From positions 186,001 through 250,000 of the forward strand of contig NZ_QMIK01000005.1 in the NCBI RefSeq assembly GCF_003316845.1: 64,000 nucleotides of DNA. The letters run 5' to 3'. Shown one piece after another: positions 1-8,831 of this stretch. How positions within the stretch are numbered: position 1 is the first letter of the stretch; each line of letters starts with the position of its first letter. Source of the DNA: Cognataquiflexum aquatile (GTDB taxonomy: Bacteria; Bacteroidota; Bacteroidia; Cytophagales; Cyclobacteriaceae). The notes beneath the pieces are model-generated. The model ran no database searches, had not been told where the DNA came from, and saw only the letters and a list, made by a program, of their open reading frames with translations. The position numbers and the translations under genes were made by a program.

Positions 1-1
1 C

Positions 2-514
2 GGCTCTTCACAAAATGTGAAAATCTGTATTGGAGAAAAATGTTTCGACCCAAAAAGAGACCTTTCCAAAATCAAAATTTCCCTCGGCCCGGGAGAAATT
101 TTCACTGATTTATATTTAGAATTTGAAATGGGAATCACAGAAACCAAAGGAAACTTTGATCTTCATTTCTACAACAGTACCAACATCCGGGATGTATTTG
201 TGATTGAATCAGTATATGAGGTCTTCAGCCCAAGTGCAGACGAAACAAACCACAAGGATATCAGTATCGGCAGTGCTTACCCAAATCCAACCCATAGAAC
301 AGCACAGATAGATTACATTATTAAAAATCCGAATGCTGTTGTGAAAATCAGCATCAATAGCTTTATAGGAAACCCTGTCGCAGAATTCCAATTAGACCCT
401 CTTCAAAAGAACCTGGTTATCAATGTCGCTGATTTTAATCCGGGTGTTTATTTTTATACATTATTCGTAGACAATAAAAATATTGTCACCAAAAAACTCG
501 TTGTCAAGAAGTAA
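2..514 (+). CDS. C-terminal part of a secreted protein with T9SS type A sorting domain (5' end outside window)
   Basis: The reading frame is open from the first bases of the window, so the gene starts upstream; a GTG at 17 is in frame but has no sign of being the true start. The last ~85 residues read as a Bacteroidota T9SS sorting domain: an entry motif AYPNP, short beta-strand-like stretches, then GVYFYTLFVDNKNIVTKKLV ending in KK. In known cargo this domain directs the protein through the type IX secretion system and is removed or attached at the cell surface. The preceding ~85 residues match no domain I recognise, so the function of the passenger is unknown. It ends 70 bases before bamD and is probably a separate unit, since a promoter-like element lies between them. 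Confidence 0.75.
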   Translation, partial: GSSQNVKICIGEKCFDPKRDLSKIKISLGPGEIFTDLYLEFEMGITETKGNFDLHFYNSTNIRDVFVIESVYEVFSPSADETNHKDISIGSAYPNPTHRTAQIDYIIKNPNAVVKISINSFIGNPVAEFQLDPLQKNLVINVADFNPGVYFYTLFVDNKNIVTKKLVVKK

Positions 515-538
515 GCCCCTCCTGCATTTGATAAATAA

Positions 539-569
539 TTGGTTTCAAATGAATATTCCTTTATATTTG
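539..569 (+). promoter_or_regulatory. Candidate Bacteroidota promoter of the bamD cluster
   Basis: TTG at 539-541, a 20-base spacer, and TATATTTG at 562-569 fit the Bacteroidota consensus TTG-N17-23-TAnnTTTG. The predicted transcript start would lie only about 10 bases ahead of the bamD ATG at 585. No Shine-Dalgarno sequence is present. The match is by eye only. Confidence 0.5.
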
Positions 570-584
570 CGCCTCCAAAAAGCA

Positions 585-1493
585 ATGAAAAAATTCTCCT
601 TATACATACTCCCATTAGTATTTCTTATTGCTGTTTCAAGTTGCACGGGATTCTATAAATTAGAAAAAAGTACCAACTGGGAAGAACTCTATGAGGCCGC
701 CAACAAGTATTACAACGAAGGAGAATTTAGTAAAGCCATCATCCTTTATGACAAAGTCCTTCCCGTAATCAGAGGAAGCGAAAAGGCAGAGCTTGCAGAT
801 TTCAATTACGCTTACAGCCATTTCAAATTAAAGAGATACATAGAGTCGGCAGGTTATTTCAATACCTTCTACCAAACCTACAATAGATCTCCGTTAGCAG
901 AAGAGGCATTATTTATGAATGCCTACTCACTTTACCTAGATGCACCGGATTACAATCTGGACCAAAAAAGTAGCCATGATGCGGTAAATGCCATTCAAAT
1001 ATTCCTCAATAGATTTCCTGAATCTGACTCTTATGAAAGAGCAACAGCAATGATTGAGGATCTTCAGATCAGGTTTGAGGAAAAAGCATACCAAGAGTCA
1101 ATGTTGTATTTGAGGTTGACAGATGGCTTGTATCCGGGAGATTTCTACCGTGCTTGTATCATCAATTTTCAGAACTTTGCAAAAAATTATCCAGACAGCA
1201 AGCACAACGAGGAACTTGGATACAAACTGATAGAAGTTTCTTTGGCATATGGTGAAAGAAGTGTTTTTGACAAAAAAGAAGAAAGGTTGAAAGATGTCTC
1301 CAAATATGCGTCACAGTTCAAAAGAAAATATCCTGAAAGCAAATACTTGGGAAGTATAGAGGAAATTGTAAAAAAATCCCAAGTAGAAATACTTGCCCAT
1401 CAGAAAGTGAAGAAAGAATACGAAGAGGAAGTAGCAAGAGCCAAGGCAGAAGAGGAAGCAGCTAAAAGTGAAAACCTCAGTAAAGACAAATAA
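585..1493 (+). CDS. bamD: Outer membrane protein assembly factor BamD (lipoprotein)
   Basis: A 302-residue protein beginning with a lipoprotein signal peptide; the lipobox AVSSC puts the lipidated cysteine at residue 20. TPR-like helical repeats follow (EAANKYYNEGEFSKAIILYD, then FNYAYSHFKLKRYIESAGYF), typical of the BamD/YfiO family. BamD is the inner-face lipoprotein of the BAM complex that folds beta-barrel proteins into the outer membrane. The start was set at the ATG at 585 rather than at in-frame codons from 483, because only this choice gives an N-terminal lipoprotein signal and leaves the promoter upstream. The C-terminus is charged and rich in Glu/Lys/Ala, probably coiled. First gene of a co-directional run with rpoZ, coaBC, porD and recN. 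Confidence 0.88.
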   Translation: MKKFSLYILPLVFLIAVSSCTGFYKLEKSTNWEELYEAANKYYNEGEFSKAIILYDKVLPVIRGSEKAELADFNYAYSHFKLKRYIESAGYFNTFYQTYNRSPLAEEALFMNAYSLYLDAPDYNLDQKSSHDAVNAIQIFLNRFPESDSYERATAMIEDLQIRFEEKAYQESMLYLRLTDGLYPGDFYRACIINFQNFAKNYPDSKHNEELGYKLIEVSLAYGERSVFDKKEERLKDVSKYASQFKRKYPESKYLGSIEEIVKKSQVEILAHQKVKKEYEEEVARAKAEEEAAKSENLSKDK

Positions 1494-1520
1494 AACAGCA
1501 GCAATTTAAATCAATCAAAT

Positions 1521-1832
1521 ATGGCAGTCAATCCGTCAATCATTACCAGAGATTTGGACAAGATTTCTGAAAAAACAGGAAATTTGTATGAGTCTATCCA
1601 TATTGCCTCTCAGAGAGCAAAGCAGATTTCTTCAAGCATGAAGGAAGAATTGAACAACAAACTCTCTGAATTTGCTTCGACAGTTGATAATCTTGAAGAA
1701 GTATTTGAAAACAAAGAGCAAATTGAGATTTCCAAGTTCTACGAAAGAATGCCTAAGCCATCTTCATTGGCGATGGAAGAATTTTTGGAAGACAAATTAT
1801 ATTTCAGACGTCCTGAAGCACCAACAGAATAA
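1521..1832 (+). CDS. rpoZ: DNA-directed RNA polymerase omega-like subunit (Rpb6/RpoZ family)
   Basis: A 103-residue protein with the Bacteroidota omega/Rpb6-like layout: PSIITRDLDKISEKTGNLYE and ESIHIASQRAKQISSSMKEE resemble the conserved helix of the omega family, followed by an acidic linker and a C-terminal stretch FYERMPKPSSLAMEEF. Omega helps beta-prime assemble into RNA polymerase. In this phylum the subunit sits beside bamD and coaBC, as here. Its stop codon overlaps the coaBC start (TAATG), suggesting translational coupling. Divergence from the proteobacterial omega keeps the call short of certain. Confidence 0.8.
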   Translation: MAVNPSIITRDLDKISEKTGNLYESIHIASQRAKQISSSMKEELNNKLSEFASTVDNLEEVFENKEQIEISKFYERMPKPSSLAMEEFLEDKLYFRRPEAPTE

Positions 1833-3040
1833 TGCTTTTAAAGGGGAAAAAGATTTTATTGGGAGTTACAGGAAGCATAGCGGCTTACAAGTCAGCTATC
1901 CTTACCAGACTCCTAATCAAAGAAGGAGCAGAAGTACAAGTCATCATGAGTACTTCTGCTCTTGATTTTATTACCCCTTTAACATTGGCTACACTTTCCA
2001 AAAGTGCGGTTCACCATCAGTTTCACGACCCAAAATCCGGAGTTTGGACCAATCACGTAGACTTGGGATTGTGGGCCGATTTATTTTTAGTAGCGCCCAT
2101 AAGCGCTAATACACTAGGCAAATTTGCCAACGGAATCTGCGACAACTTACTGACTGCCACTTACCTTTCTGCAAGATGCCCCGTTATGGTAGCTCCGGCG
2201 ATGGATTTGGATATGTACCAACATCCTTCTGTGAGAGAGAATCTCAACAAAATCAAGGCCTTTGGTAACATCATCCTCGAAGCAGAAACCGGCGAATTGG
2301 CAAGTGGACTTTCCGGTCAGGGGAGACTTATGGAGCCCGAACATATTCTGGAATATGTAATTTCCCATTTCTCAAAAACCGAAGATTTCAAAGGAAAAAA
2401 AGTCTTGATCACTTCAGGACCCACCCAAGAGGCGATTGATCCCGTCAGGTTTATCAGTAATCATTCATCAGGAAAGATGGGGGCCTCACTTGCGGATTCT
2501 TTTGCAGAGGAAGGCGCTGATGTCTATTTGGTATTGGGACCTGGTGCAGTGAAACCTGTTGATCCCAAGATTAAAATTATTAAAGTGAAGAGTGCAGAAG
2601 ATATGTTTCAGGCATGTGACAATCTCCACAAGCAGATGGATATCTGCGTATTTGCAGCTGCAGTCGCTGACTACGCTCCAAAACATGTCGCCTCCGAAAA
2701 AATCAAAAAAGAAGGTGATGGCATGACCATCGAGCTCACCAAAAATATAGATATTGCCTATACCCTTGGAAAACAAAAATCCCCATTCCAAATTCATGTG
2801 GGATTTGCATTGGAAACTGAGAATGAAGAATTCCATGCAAAAACCAAACTCCAAAAGAAAAACTTTGACCTGATCGTGCTAAACTCTATGAGAGATGCAG
2901 GAGCAGGTTTCCAACATGATACCAATAAGGTGAGAATTTTTACCGAAGAGGGGAAATCTTTGGAATCTGAAGTACTTCCTAAAAATGAAATTGCAAAGAT
3001 AATACTTAAGGAAATTAAAAATCTTCCTGTAAAAATCTGA
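1832..3040 (+). CDS. coaBC: Bifunctional phosphopantothenoylcysteine decarboxylase / phosphopantothenate-cysteine ligase
   Basis: This 402-residue protein makes 4'-phosphopantetheine for coenzyme A in two steps. The N-terminal CoaC flavoprotein domain (about 1-180) has GVTGSIAAYKS, the active-site His75 in NHVDL and the FMN-site APISANT motif. The C-terminal CoaB domain (about 185-400) has ITSGPTQEAIDPVRFISNHS and SSGKMG. Two normally invariant CoaC positions differ: the PxMNxxMW motif reads PAMDLDMY (Asp125 for Asn125 of E. coli Dfp), and the substrate-clamp Cys158 is Ser158 in GELASGLSG. The protein is full length with no frame damage, so this looks like a lineage variant rather than decay. 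The start overlaps the preceding stop by one base. Confidence 0.92.
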   Translation: MLLKGKKILLGVTGSIAAYKSAILTRLLIKEGAEVQVIMSTSALDFITPLTLATLSKSAVHHQFHDPKSGVWTNHVDLGLWADLFLVAPISANTLGKFANGICDNLLTATYLSARCPVMVAPAMDLDMYQHPSVRENLNKIKAFGNIILEAETGELASGLSGQGRLMEPEHILEYVISHFSKTEDFKGKKVLITSGPTQEAIDPVRFISNHSSGKMGASLADSFAEEGADVYLVLGPGAVKPVDPKIKIIKVKSAEDMFQACDNLHKQMDICVFAAAVADYAPKHVASEKIKKEGDGMTIELTKNIDIAYTLGKQKSPFQIHVGFALETENEEFHAKTKLQKKNFDLIVLNSMRDAGAGFQHDTNKVRIFTEEGKSLESEVLPKNEIAKIILKEIKNLPVKI

Positions 3041-3081
3041 CCATAAGATTATCGTTATCTTTAAAAGAAAACTTATTCTAC

Positions 3082-3987
3082 ATGAAGATTCGACTTACGA
3101 TACTCCTTCTACTTTTTTTATCCAATCATCCTTTATTTTCCCAAGAGCTTAATTTTTCGGTTATCATCAATAGTGAAAGAGCGCGTACCCAGGAAACTGC
3201 CATTTTCGAAAATATGAAAACCAGCTTTGAGCAGTTTCTCAACGGAAGAACATGGACAGGTGACCAATTTCAGGCATTTGAAAGGATCAAAGGCAATGTT
3301 CTGATCACCATTTCCGATATGCCACAAGTGGGAGTCTACAATGCTACCGTTCAGATTCAAACAGTCAGGCCGGTTTATGGTACTAACTATGAAAGTATGG
3401 TCATCAATTTTATTGACCGAAACTGGGGGTTTGAATATCTCCTTTCCCAACCCCTTGAATTCAATAGGTTTGCTTTTCTTAACAACATCAGTTCATTGTT
3501 AGCGTATTATGCCTACATCGCTTTGGGTTTTGATTATGACAGTTTCTCTTTAAGGGGAGGAAATCCTTACTTTGAAATAGCGAATGGAATAGTCAACAAT
3601 GCCCAACAATCCAACAGAGCAGGTTGGATGCCCAACCCAAATGACAGGAGAAACAGGTATTGGCTTATCAATGATATTTATACTTCGTCTGTCTTTACAC
3701 CGATAAGGGAAGCCATTTATCTCTACCACCGCAAAGGACTTGACATGCTTCTCACCAATCCTGAGGAAGCCTACCAAAATATGATTACCGCATTCCAATT
3801 GGTAGAAAGCGCAAACACCGCACAGCCAAACAGTATTTTTGTGATTGCATTTTTGGATGCAAAAAGAGATGAAATAATGCGGGTTTTCCAAAATGCCCCA
3901 AAAGAAGTCCGCACAGAAGCGGTAGAAGTACTCCTTAAAATTGATCCAAACAACTCAAAAAGGTACAATGACCTTCTTAAAGGTTGA
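3082..3987 (+). CDS. porD: DUF4835 family protein, PorD-like T9SS-associated protein
   Basis: A 301-residue exported protein; residues 1-20 form a signal peptide ending near PLFSQE. The body matches the DUF4835 family as I recall it: an N-terminal region with INSERARTQETAIFENMKTS and a central YYAYIALGFDYDSFSLRGG. The family has been linked to the type IX secretion system under the name PorD and is usually found between coaBC and recN, exactly as here. It is probably periplasmic or outer-membrane associated. Its precise role in secretion is not shown by the sequence, and the PorD name rests on memory of family naming. Confidence 0.75.
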   Translation: MKIRLTILLLLFLSNHPLFSQELNFSVIINSERARTQETAIFENMKTSFEQFLNGRTWTGDQFQAFERIKGNVLITISDMPQVGVYNATVQIQTVRPVYGTNYESMVINFIDRNWGFEYLLSQPLEFNRFAFLNNISSLLAYYAYIALGFDYDSFSLRGGNPYFEIANGIVNNAQQSNRAGWMPNPNDRRNRYWLINDIYTSSVFTPIREAIYLYHRKGLDMLLTNPEEAYQNMITAFQLVESANTAQPNSIFVIAFLDAKRDEIMRVFQNAPKEVRTEAVEVLLKIDPNNSKRYNDLLKG

Positions 3988-4034
3988 TCCCTTAATTTGT
4001 TAGATTCGTCCAATAAAAAAAATAAAGCCATTAA

Positions 4035-5687
4035 ATGCTCCGCTCACTCAGCATTGCCAATTACGCCCTGATACAAAGCTTGGAAATGAAGCCAAGCCAG
4101 TTTCTAAACATGATCACCGGCGAAACCGGAGCAGGGAAATCCATCATGTTGGGTGCTGTTGGACTGCTGTTAGGAAATAGAGCCGACACAAAAGCACTGC
4201 TCAACCCGGACAAAAAGTGTGTTGTCGAAGGTAATTTCGGAATCGGAAGTTATGGACTGGAGGATTTTTTCAAAAATGAAGACCTTGATTTTGATCCTGA
4301 ATGCATCATCAGAAGGGAAATCAGCCCGAACGGTAAATCTCGGGCATTTATCAATGATACTCCTGTAAAGCTAGAAACCTTGAAAGACCTTGGTAAGGCA
4401 CTGATGGATATCCATTCCCAACATGATAACCTGCAACTCGGAGAAGGTGAATATCAATTGGACTTGGTAGATGCATTTTCAAAAAGCCATCAAGAAAAAG
4501 CTTCTTATTTATCCACTTTCAGGTCATTCCAGTCTGCAAAAAAGGCATTTGAAAAGCTAAGTCAAGAAGCTTTGGAAATGAAGAAAGAAGCTGATTTCAA
4601 TAGATTTCAGCTCGAAGAACTTTCTGAAGTAAGGCTTCAGGAAGGGGAACAAGCTGACTTGGAAAGTGAGCAGGAAATCTTGGAAAATGCAGAGGACATC
4701 AAATCAAAAATTCTGGAAGTCCTTTCCCAAATGGAAGACGAGCAATTTGGCGCCTTGAAGCTTTTGGCTTTGGCCAATCAAGGTGTACAACAGCTTTCAA
4801 AATATGCGCATAGATTTGAGACCTATGGTGAACGATTTCAAAGCGTTTTGATTGAATTGAAAGATATCGCAGCAAGTCTCGAAGAAGAGGATGGACAGAT
4901 TGAAGTTGATTTTGCAAAGCTTGAGGCTGTCAGGATGAGGTTAAGCAAAATTTACCACCTGCAGAAAAAACATGGCTTGGATACAGTGGAAGCACTGATC
5001 GCTTTGGAAAACGAACTGGCCGACAAAGTCTTTTTGGTGGAGAATCTGGATGAAGAACTGGAGAAACTGAAAAAAGCCAAAGAAGCTGCAGAGAAAGAAT
5101 TGACCGAAAAAGGCAAAGCCCTTTCCGAAAAAAGGAAATCAGCATTTCATCCATTTGCCTCCCAACTTGCAAAACTTTTGCATCAATTGGGTATGGAAAA
5201 TGCGCAGGTTGAGTTTTCACATCAGCAAGTTTCTCCAACCAAAACTGGAATGGATCAGATTGATATCCTTTTTTCAGCCAATAAAGGAGTCAAACCACAG
5301 GCATTGAAACAGGTGGCCTCAGGTGGTGAATTTTCCAGATTGATTTTTGCCATCAAGTATATCATGGCTGATAAAATGGCACTGCCGACTTTGATTTTTG
5401 ATGAAATAGATACAGGTGTTTCGGGTGAAATCGCCCTTCAAATGGTCCGGATGATGCAGGACATCGCCAAACAGCACCAAGTCATCTGCATCAGCCATTT
5501 GCCACAGGTGGCTGCCAAAGGCGACCAACATTACTTTGTATTTAAAGATAATAGTTCGGACAAGACAATCAGTAAAATCAAACTTTTGGAAGGTGAAGAA
5601 AGAATCCTAGAAATCGCCAAAATGATAGCAGGCGCCAATCCATCCGTAAATGCTTTTGAAAGCGCGAGGGAGTTGTTGGGGAGTTAA
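4035..5687 (+). CDS. recN: DNA repair protein RecN
   Basis: A 550-residue SMC-like ATPase. Walker A is GETGAGKS at residues 29-36, the middle is a long coiled coil, and the C-terminus carries the ABC-type signature ASGGEFSRL and Walker B LIFDEIDTGVSG followed by the His-switch region CISHLPQVAA. The length is normal for RecN. The protein binds broken DNA ends and supports RecA-dependent double-strand break repair in the cytoplasm. It is the last gene of the bamD cluster and is followed by a 281-base low-complexity gap. No clear terminator was found after it. Confidence 0.95.
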   Translation: MLRSLSIANYALIQSLEMKPSQFLNMITGETGAGKSIMLGAVGLLLGNRADTKALLNPDKKCVVEGNFGIGSYGLEDFFKNEDLDFDPECIIRREISPNGKSRAFINDTPVKLETLKDLGKALMDIHSQHDNLQLGEGEYQLDLVDAFSKSHQEKASYLSTFRSFQSAKKAFEKLSQEALEMKKEADFNRFQLEELSEVRLQEGEQADLESEQEILENAEDIKSKILEVLSQMEDEQFGALKLLALANQGVQQLSKYAHRFETYGERFQSVLIELKDIAASLEEEDGQIEVDFAKLEAVRMRLSKIYHLQKKHGLDTVEALIALENELADKVFLVENLDEELEKLKKAKEAAEKELTEKGKALSEKRKSAFHPFASQLAKLLHQLGMENAQVEFSHQQVSPTKTGMDQIDILFSANKGVKPQALKQVASGGEFSRLIFAIKYIMADKMALPTLIFDEIDTGVSGEIALQMVRMMQDIAKQHQVICISHLPQVAAKGDQHYFVFKDNSSDKTISKIKLLEGEERILEIAKMIAGANPSVNAFESARELLGS

Positions 5688-5696
5688 TTGATAAAG

Positions 5697-5880
5697 GGTT
5701 GTAATTGTTCTAATGGTTGTAATTGTTGGTCGGTTAATTGGTTATTTGGTTAATGGTTATTTGGTTAACTGATCTTTGCCCTTGTTCCTTTTTTCCTCTT
5801 ACCTTTCACCTCTCACCATATACTTATACCTCACTTCTTCGTATTTGAAACTTTGTACTTGGTACTTGATACTAGGTAAC
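5697..5880. repeat. Low-complexity intergenic repeats between recN and fabI
   Basis: The gap holds three kinds of short imperfect direct repeat. GGTTGTAATTGTT occurs at 5697-5709 and 5715-5727. An array of GGTTAATT/GGTTATTT units spans 5732-5769. A TACTTGGTACTTGATACTAG stretch lies at about 5856-5875. The second family recurs at 52844-52876 and 52956-52990. No gene or hairpin terminator is evident here. Confidence 0.6.
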
Positions 5881-5968
5881 TACCCTTAATGAACCACCCC
5901 CCATATCTCCATATCTTATTTTTTTCCTTATTTTTACACAATATTTGACCAAATCAAAAGAACATATC

Positions 5969-6784
5969 ATGCCAGAGAATTTATTGAAAGGAAAACTCGG
6001 AATAATCACAGGAGCTTTAGATGAAAACTCCATTGCTTGGAAAGCAGCACTCAAAGCACACGAACAAGGTGGAAGGTTTGTATTGACCAATGCACCTATC
6101 GCCATGAGAATGGGAGCTATAAAGGAATTGGCAGAGCAATGCAACACCATCGTCATCCCTGCAGACGCCACTTCTTTGGAAGATATCGAAAAACTATATA
6201 CCGAAGCCCGTGAGTATTTGGGTGGTAACTTTGACTTTTTGCTTCACTCGATTGGTATGTCCCCAAACATCCGAAAAGGACGCTCCTATGGCGACCTCAA
6301 TTACGAATGGGCAGCAAAATCCTATGATGTCTCTTCTGTATCTTTTCACAAAATGATGCAGGTGGCAGAAAAGATGGACGCCATGAACGAATGGGGTTCT
6401 ATCCTTGGACTTTCCTACATTGCCGCACAAAGAGTTTATCCTTTCTATACAGACATGGCTGATGCCAAAGCACTTTTGGAAAGCATCGCAAGAGGTTATG
6501 GATACAGATATGGAAAGCTGAAAAAAGTTCGGGTTAATACCATTTCCCAATCCCCTACCAAAACTACGGCAGGAACAGGAATCGGCGGATTCGATACCTT
6601 CTATAATTTTGCAGATTCCATGTCACCACTTGGAAATGCTTCAGCTGAGGCATGCGCTGATTATATCATTACCATGTTTTCAGATTTGACCAGAATGGTC
6701 ACCATGCAAAACCTCTTTCATGACGGCGGTTATTCCAATACAGGGATTTCTGAAGATATCATGAACAAGTTTATGGACCTTTAA
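5969..6784 (+). CDS. fabI: Enoyl-[acyl-carrier-protein] reductase (NADH)
   Basis: A 271-residue short-chain dehydrogenase/reductase of the FabI type, which reduces the trans-2-enoyl-ACP in the last step of each fatty acid elongation cycle. The N-terminal nucleotide site GIITGALDENSIAW is the FabI variant of the Rossmann glycine motif. The catalytic set is Tyr150, Tyr160 and Lys167 (Y-x6-K in YTDMADAK), aligned with E. coli Tyr146, Tyr156 and Lys163. The start at the ATG at 5969 (MPENLLKGK) was preferred to an in-frame TTG at 5945 because homologues begin just before NLLKGK. The sequence AATATTTG at 5940-5947 is one base off a Bacteroidota -7 element. It converges on truA. Confidence 0.95.
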   Translation: MPENLLKGKLGIITGALDENSIAWKAALKAHEQGGRFVLTNAPIAMRMGAIKELAEQCNTIVIPADATSLEDIEKLYTEAREYLGGNFDFLLHSIGMSPNIRKGRSYGDLNYEWAAKSYDVSSVSFHKMMQVAEKMDAMNEWGSILGLSYIAAQRVYPFYTDMADAKALLESIARGYGYRYGKLKKVRVNTISQSPTKTTAGTGIGGFDTFYNFADSMSPLGNASAEACADYIITMFSDLTRMVTMQNLFHDGGYSNTGISEDIMNKFMDL

Positions 6785-6846
6785 AAACGAAAACTTGTTT
6801 CACATTTAATTGGAACCAAAATAGAAATCAAGATGCCGATTCCCGT

Positions 6847-6887
6847 AAAAAAATAAGAGCTGATTAATTTCAGCCCTTATTTTTTTT
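6847..6887. terminator. Bidirectional terminator between fabI and truA
   Basis: An A-run, the arm TAAGAGCTGA (6854-6863), loop TTAATT, the arm TCAGCCCTTA (6870-6879) and a T-run form a long hairpin with one mismatch (A6858/C6875). The A-run and T-run let it serve both strands. It contains the stop codon of truA. Confidence 0.75.
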
Positions 6888-7658
6888 GAATTCAACCATT
6901 TCTAAAACCAATCCATTTGCAGGAGCAGCAACTGAAATGGAACTTGTTTGGTCTGAATCCAAGGCATTTTTCAAATCTTCTAATGTTATTTTTCCCAATC
7001 CCAAGTCCATCAAAGCCGCCATCATTATCCTAACCTGATACCTGAGAAAGCCTTTTCCTTTGACGGAAAAAGTGAAGGCTTTTTCCGGAATAAGGCCGCT
7101 GCCCGCTTGGGCATGTTGAAAAATCTCCAATGAGTAAACCTCCCTGACATAATCGTCTGTCACTTTATCGACGGAGCAAAATCTGCGGAAATCATGTTTC
7201 CCAACAAAAAGTTTTGCACCCTTTTTCATCAAATCAAGATCAGGTATTCCTTCAAAAAATGTCAGGTTTCCTGCCGCAAATGGGTGAAATTTTTCTCCAA
7301 TCGCAAAGTGATAACGGTATTCCTTCCAAGCGACATCCTGAATAATATTAAAGGTCAATGGTACGGGATGAAACTCTAATAGCCTTATATCTGAAGACAA
7401 AATTGAATTTAATGCATCAAGAAGATCGGGAGAGATTTCATGTTTCAAAAACAACTCGAAGGCCCCACGATTACAGGAAACCCCGGTATCTGTCCTGCTT
7501 GCTCCAAGGATGGTAAAATCCTCATGACTCAAGACATACCGGAAAGCTTTCTCCAATGAACTTTGAATTGTTTTGACTCCGGGCTGCTTTTGCCAACCGT
7601 GATACCGAAGTCCTAAATATTGCAGGTAAAAAAGATAAGTGAATGGTCTGGTTTGCAT
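6870..7658 (-). CDS. truA: tRNA pseudouridine(38-40) synthase
   Basis: A 262-residue TruA-family enzyme that isomerises uridines 38-40 of the tRNA anticodon arm. The catalytic aspartate is Asp57 in ASRTDTGVS, and YLGLRYHGWQKQPG near the N-terminus and GKHDFRRFCS in the middle are family motifs. The ATG at 7658 was chosen over an in-frame TTG at 7682, because homologues begin only a few residues ahead of the core fold. It lies downstream of leuB on the same strand but is separated by a strong terminator, so it is probably a separate unit. Its stop lies inside the shared terminator with fabI. Confidence 0.92.
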   Translation of the reverse strand: MQTRPFTYLFYLQYLGLRYHGWQKQPGVKTIQSSLEKAFRYVLSHEDFTILGASRTDTGVSCNRGAFELFLKHEISPDLLDALNSILSSDIRLLEFHPVPLTFNIIQDVAWKEYRYHFAIGEKFHPFAAGNLTFFEGIPDLDLMKKGAKLFVGKHDFRRFCSVDKVTDDYVREVYSLEIFQHAQAGSGLIPEKAFTFSVKGKGFLRYQVRIMMAALMDLGLGKITLEDLKNALDSDQTSSISVAAPANGLVLEMVEFKKNKG

Positions 7659-7679
7659 TTTGGAATACTGGGGAAATGA

Positions 7680-7710
7680 CAAATAAAGGGATCATGCTTT
7701 CCAAATACAA
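7680..7710 (-). promoter_or_regulatory. Candidate promoter of truA
   Basis: On the minus strand TTG (7710-7708), a 20-base spacer and TTTATTTG (7687-7680) resemble TTG-N20-TAnnTTTG with one mismatch. It begins where the leuB terminator ends, so truA could restart transcription directly after termination. Confidence 0.35.
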
Positions 7711-7744
7711 AACCCTCCAAAAGATTTGAACTTTTGGAGGGTTT
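7710..7744 (-). terminator. Terminator of the ilv-leu operon
   Basis: A perfect 14-bp stem (AAACCCTCCAAAAG paired with CTTTTGGAGGGTTT) with a 7-base loop lies 25 bases after the leuB stop. On the minus strand the stem ends in T-rich sequence. Confidence 0.85.
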
Positions 7745-7769
7745 ATCAAAAGATTTAATTATTTCTAGT

Positions 7770-8831
7770 TTAAATATTAGCCGCCAGCCAATCCCCCACT
7801 TCCGAGGTCTTATATGCTTTTCCGCCCTCGGCGATGTCTTCTGTAACGATTCCTTCAGCCAATGATTTATTGACCACATCAGAAATGGCTTTTGCTTCAT
7901 CTCTCATATCGAATGCATACTCAAACATCATCGCTGCCGAAAGTATCGTGCCCAATGGATTTGCGATGTCCTTGCCTGCAGCTTGCGGATAAGAACCGTG
8001 TATGGGTTCAAAAAGCTTGTTGTCAGTACCCAATGAGGCAGAAGGCATCAAACCCATAGAACCCGATATCACTGAGGCTTCGTCTGTCAGGATATCTCCA
8101 AACAGGTTTTCAGTGATCAACACATCATATGCTTTTGGCCATTGGATCAAACGCATGGCGACTGCATCTACAAATTCATATTCCACTTTGACATCAGGAT
8201 ATTCCGGAGCCAATTCCTGCACAGTCTCTCTCCAAAGTCTGGAAGTAGCCAAGACATTGGCTTTGTCCACACAGGTCAATAATTTCCTTCTCTTTTGGGC
8301 AGCTTCAAAGCCCATTCTTGCCAGCCTTGTGATTTCTTCTTTGGAATAAACATTGGTATCAAATGCTTTAGTACCCTGCTCGTTTCTTCCACGGGGTTCA
8401 CCAAAATAAATCCCACCGGTCAACTCCCTAAAGAAAACCAAATCCACCCCTTCGATCCTATCCAATTTCAAGGGAGATTTATGTACCAAAGAAGGAAAAG
8501 TAAAAGTCGGACGTACATTGGCAAACAATCCCAATTTCTTTCTCATTGCCAATAATCCCTGTTCAGGTCTTACTTTGGCTTTTGGATCATTGTCGTATTT
8601 GGGATCACCTATTGCTCCAAAAAGTACAGCATCCGCTCTCAAACAAACCTCGTGCGTCTCATCCGGGTAGGGATTGCCGGTAAGGTCAATCGCAGCAGCC
8701 CCTACGGGTGCCTCCTCAAAATGGATGGTATGACCAAATTTCTTAGCTACAGCATTTACTACTTTGACTGCCTGTGCAATCACCTCCGGGCCTATGCCGT
8801 CACCCGGCAATAGCGCTATATTCATTTCCAT
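7770..8831 (-). CDS. leuB: 3-isopropylmalate dehydrogenase
   Basis: A 353-residue isocitrate/isopropylmalate dehydrogenase-family enzyme. It starts with [15 protein letters not shown] and has the substrate and metal motif [16 protein letters not shown] and the NAD-site region [15 protein letters not shown]. It oxidatively decarboxylates 3-isopropylmalate to the keto acid precursor of leucine. With a citramalate synthase next door it may also act on 3-methylmalate for isoleucine. Its 5' end overlaps the 3' end of cimA by 32 bases, suggesting translational coupling. A second ATG lies two codons in, at 8825. It is the last gene of the operon. Confidence 0.95.
   Translation of the reverse strand: MEMNIALLPGDGIGPEVIAQAVKVVNAVAKKFGHTIHFEEAPVGAAAIDLTGNPYPDETHEVCLRADAVLFGAIGDPKYDNDPKAKVRPEQGLLAMRKKLGLFANVRPTFTFPSLVHKSPLKLDRIEGVDLVFFRELTGGIYFGEPRGRNEQGTKAFDTNVYSKEEITRLARMGFEAAQKRRKLLTCVDKANVLATSRLWRETVQELAPEYPDVKVEYEFVDAVAMRLIQWPKAYDVLITENLFGDILTDEASVISGSMGLMPSASLGTDNKLFEPIHGSYPQAAGKDIANPLGTILSAAMMFEYAFDMRDEAKAISDVVNKSLAEGIVTEDIAEGGKAYKTSEVGDWLAANI

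Noticed and set aside
1832-3040. CoaBC considered as a decayed gene because of its missing Asn and Cys
   Set aside because: It is full length, both domains are intact, and it sits in a conserved cluster, so a variant active site is likelier than decay.
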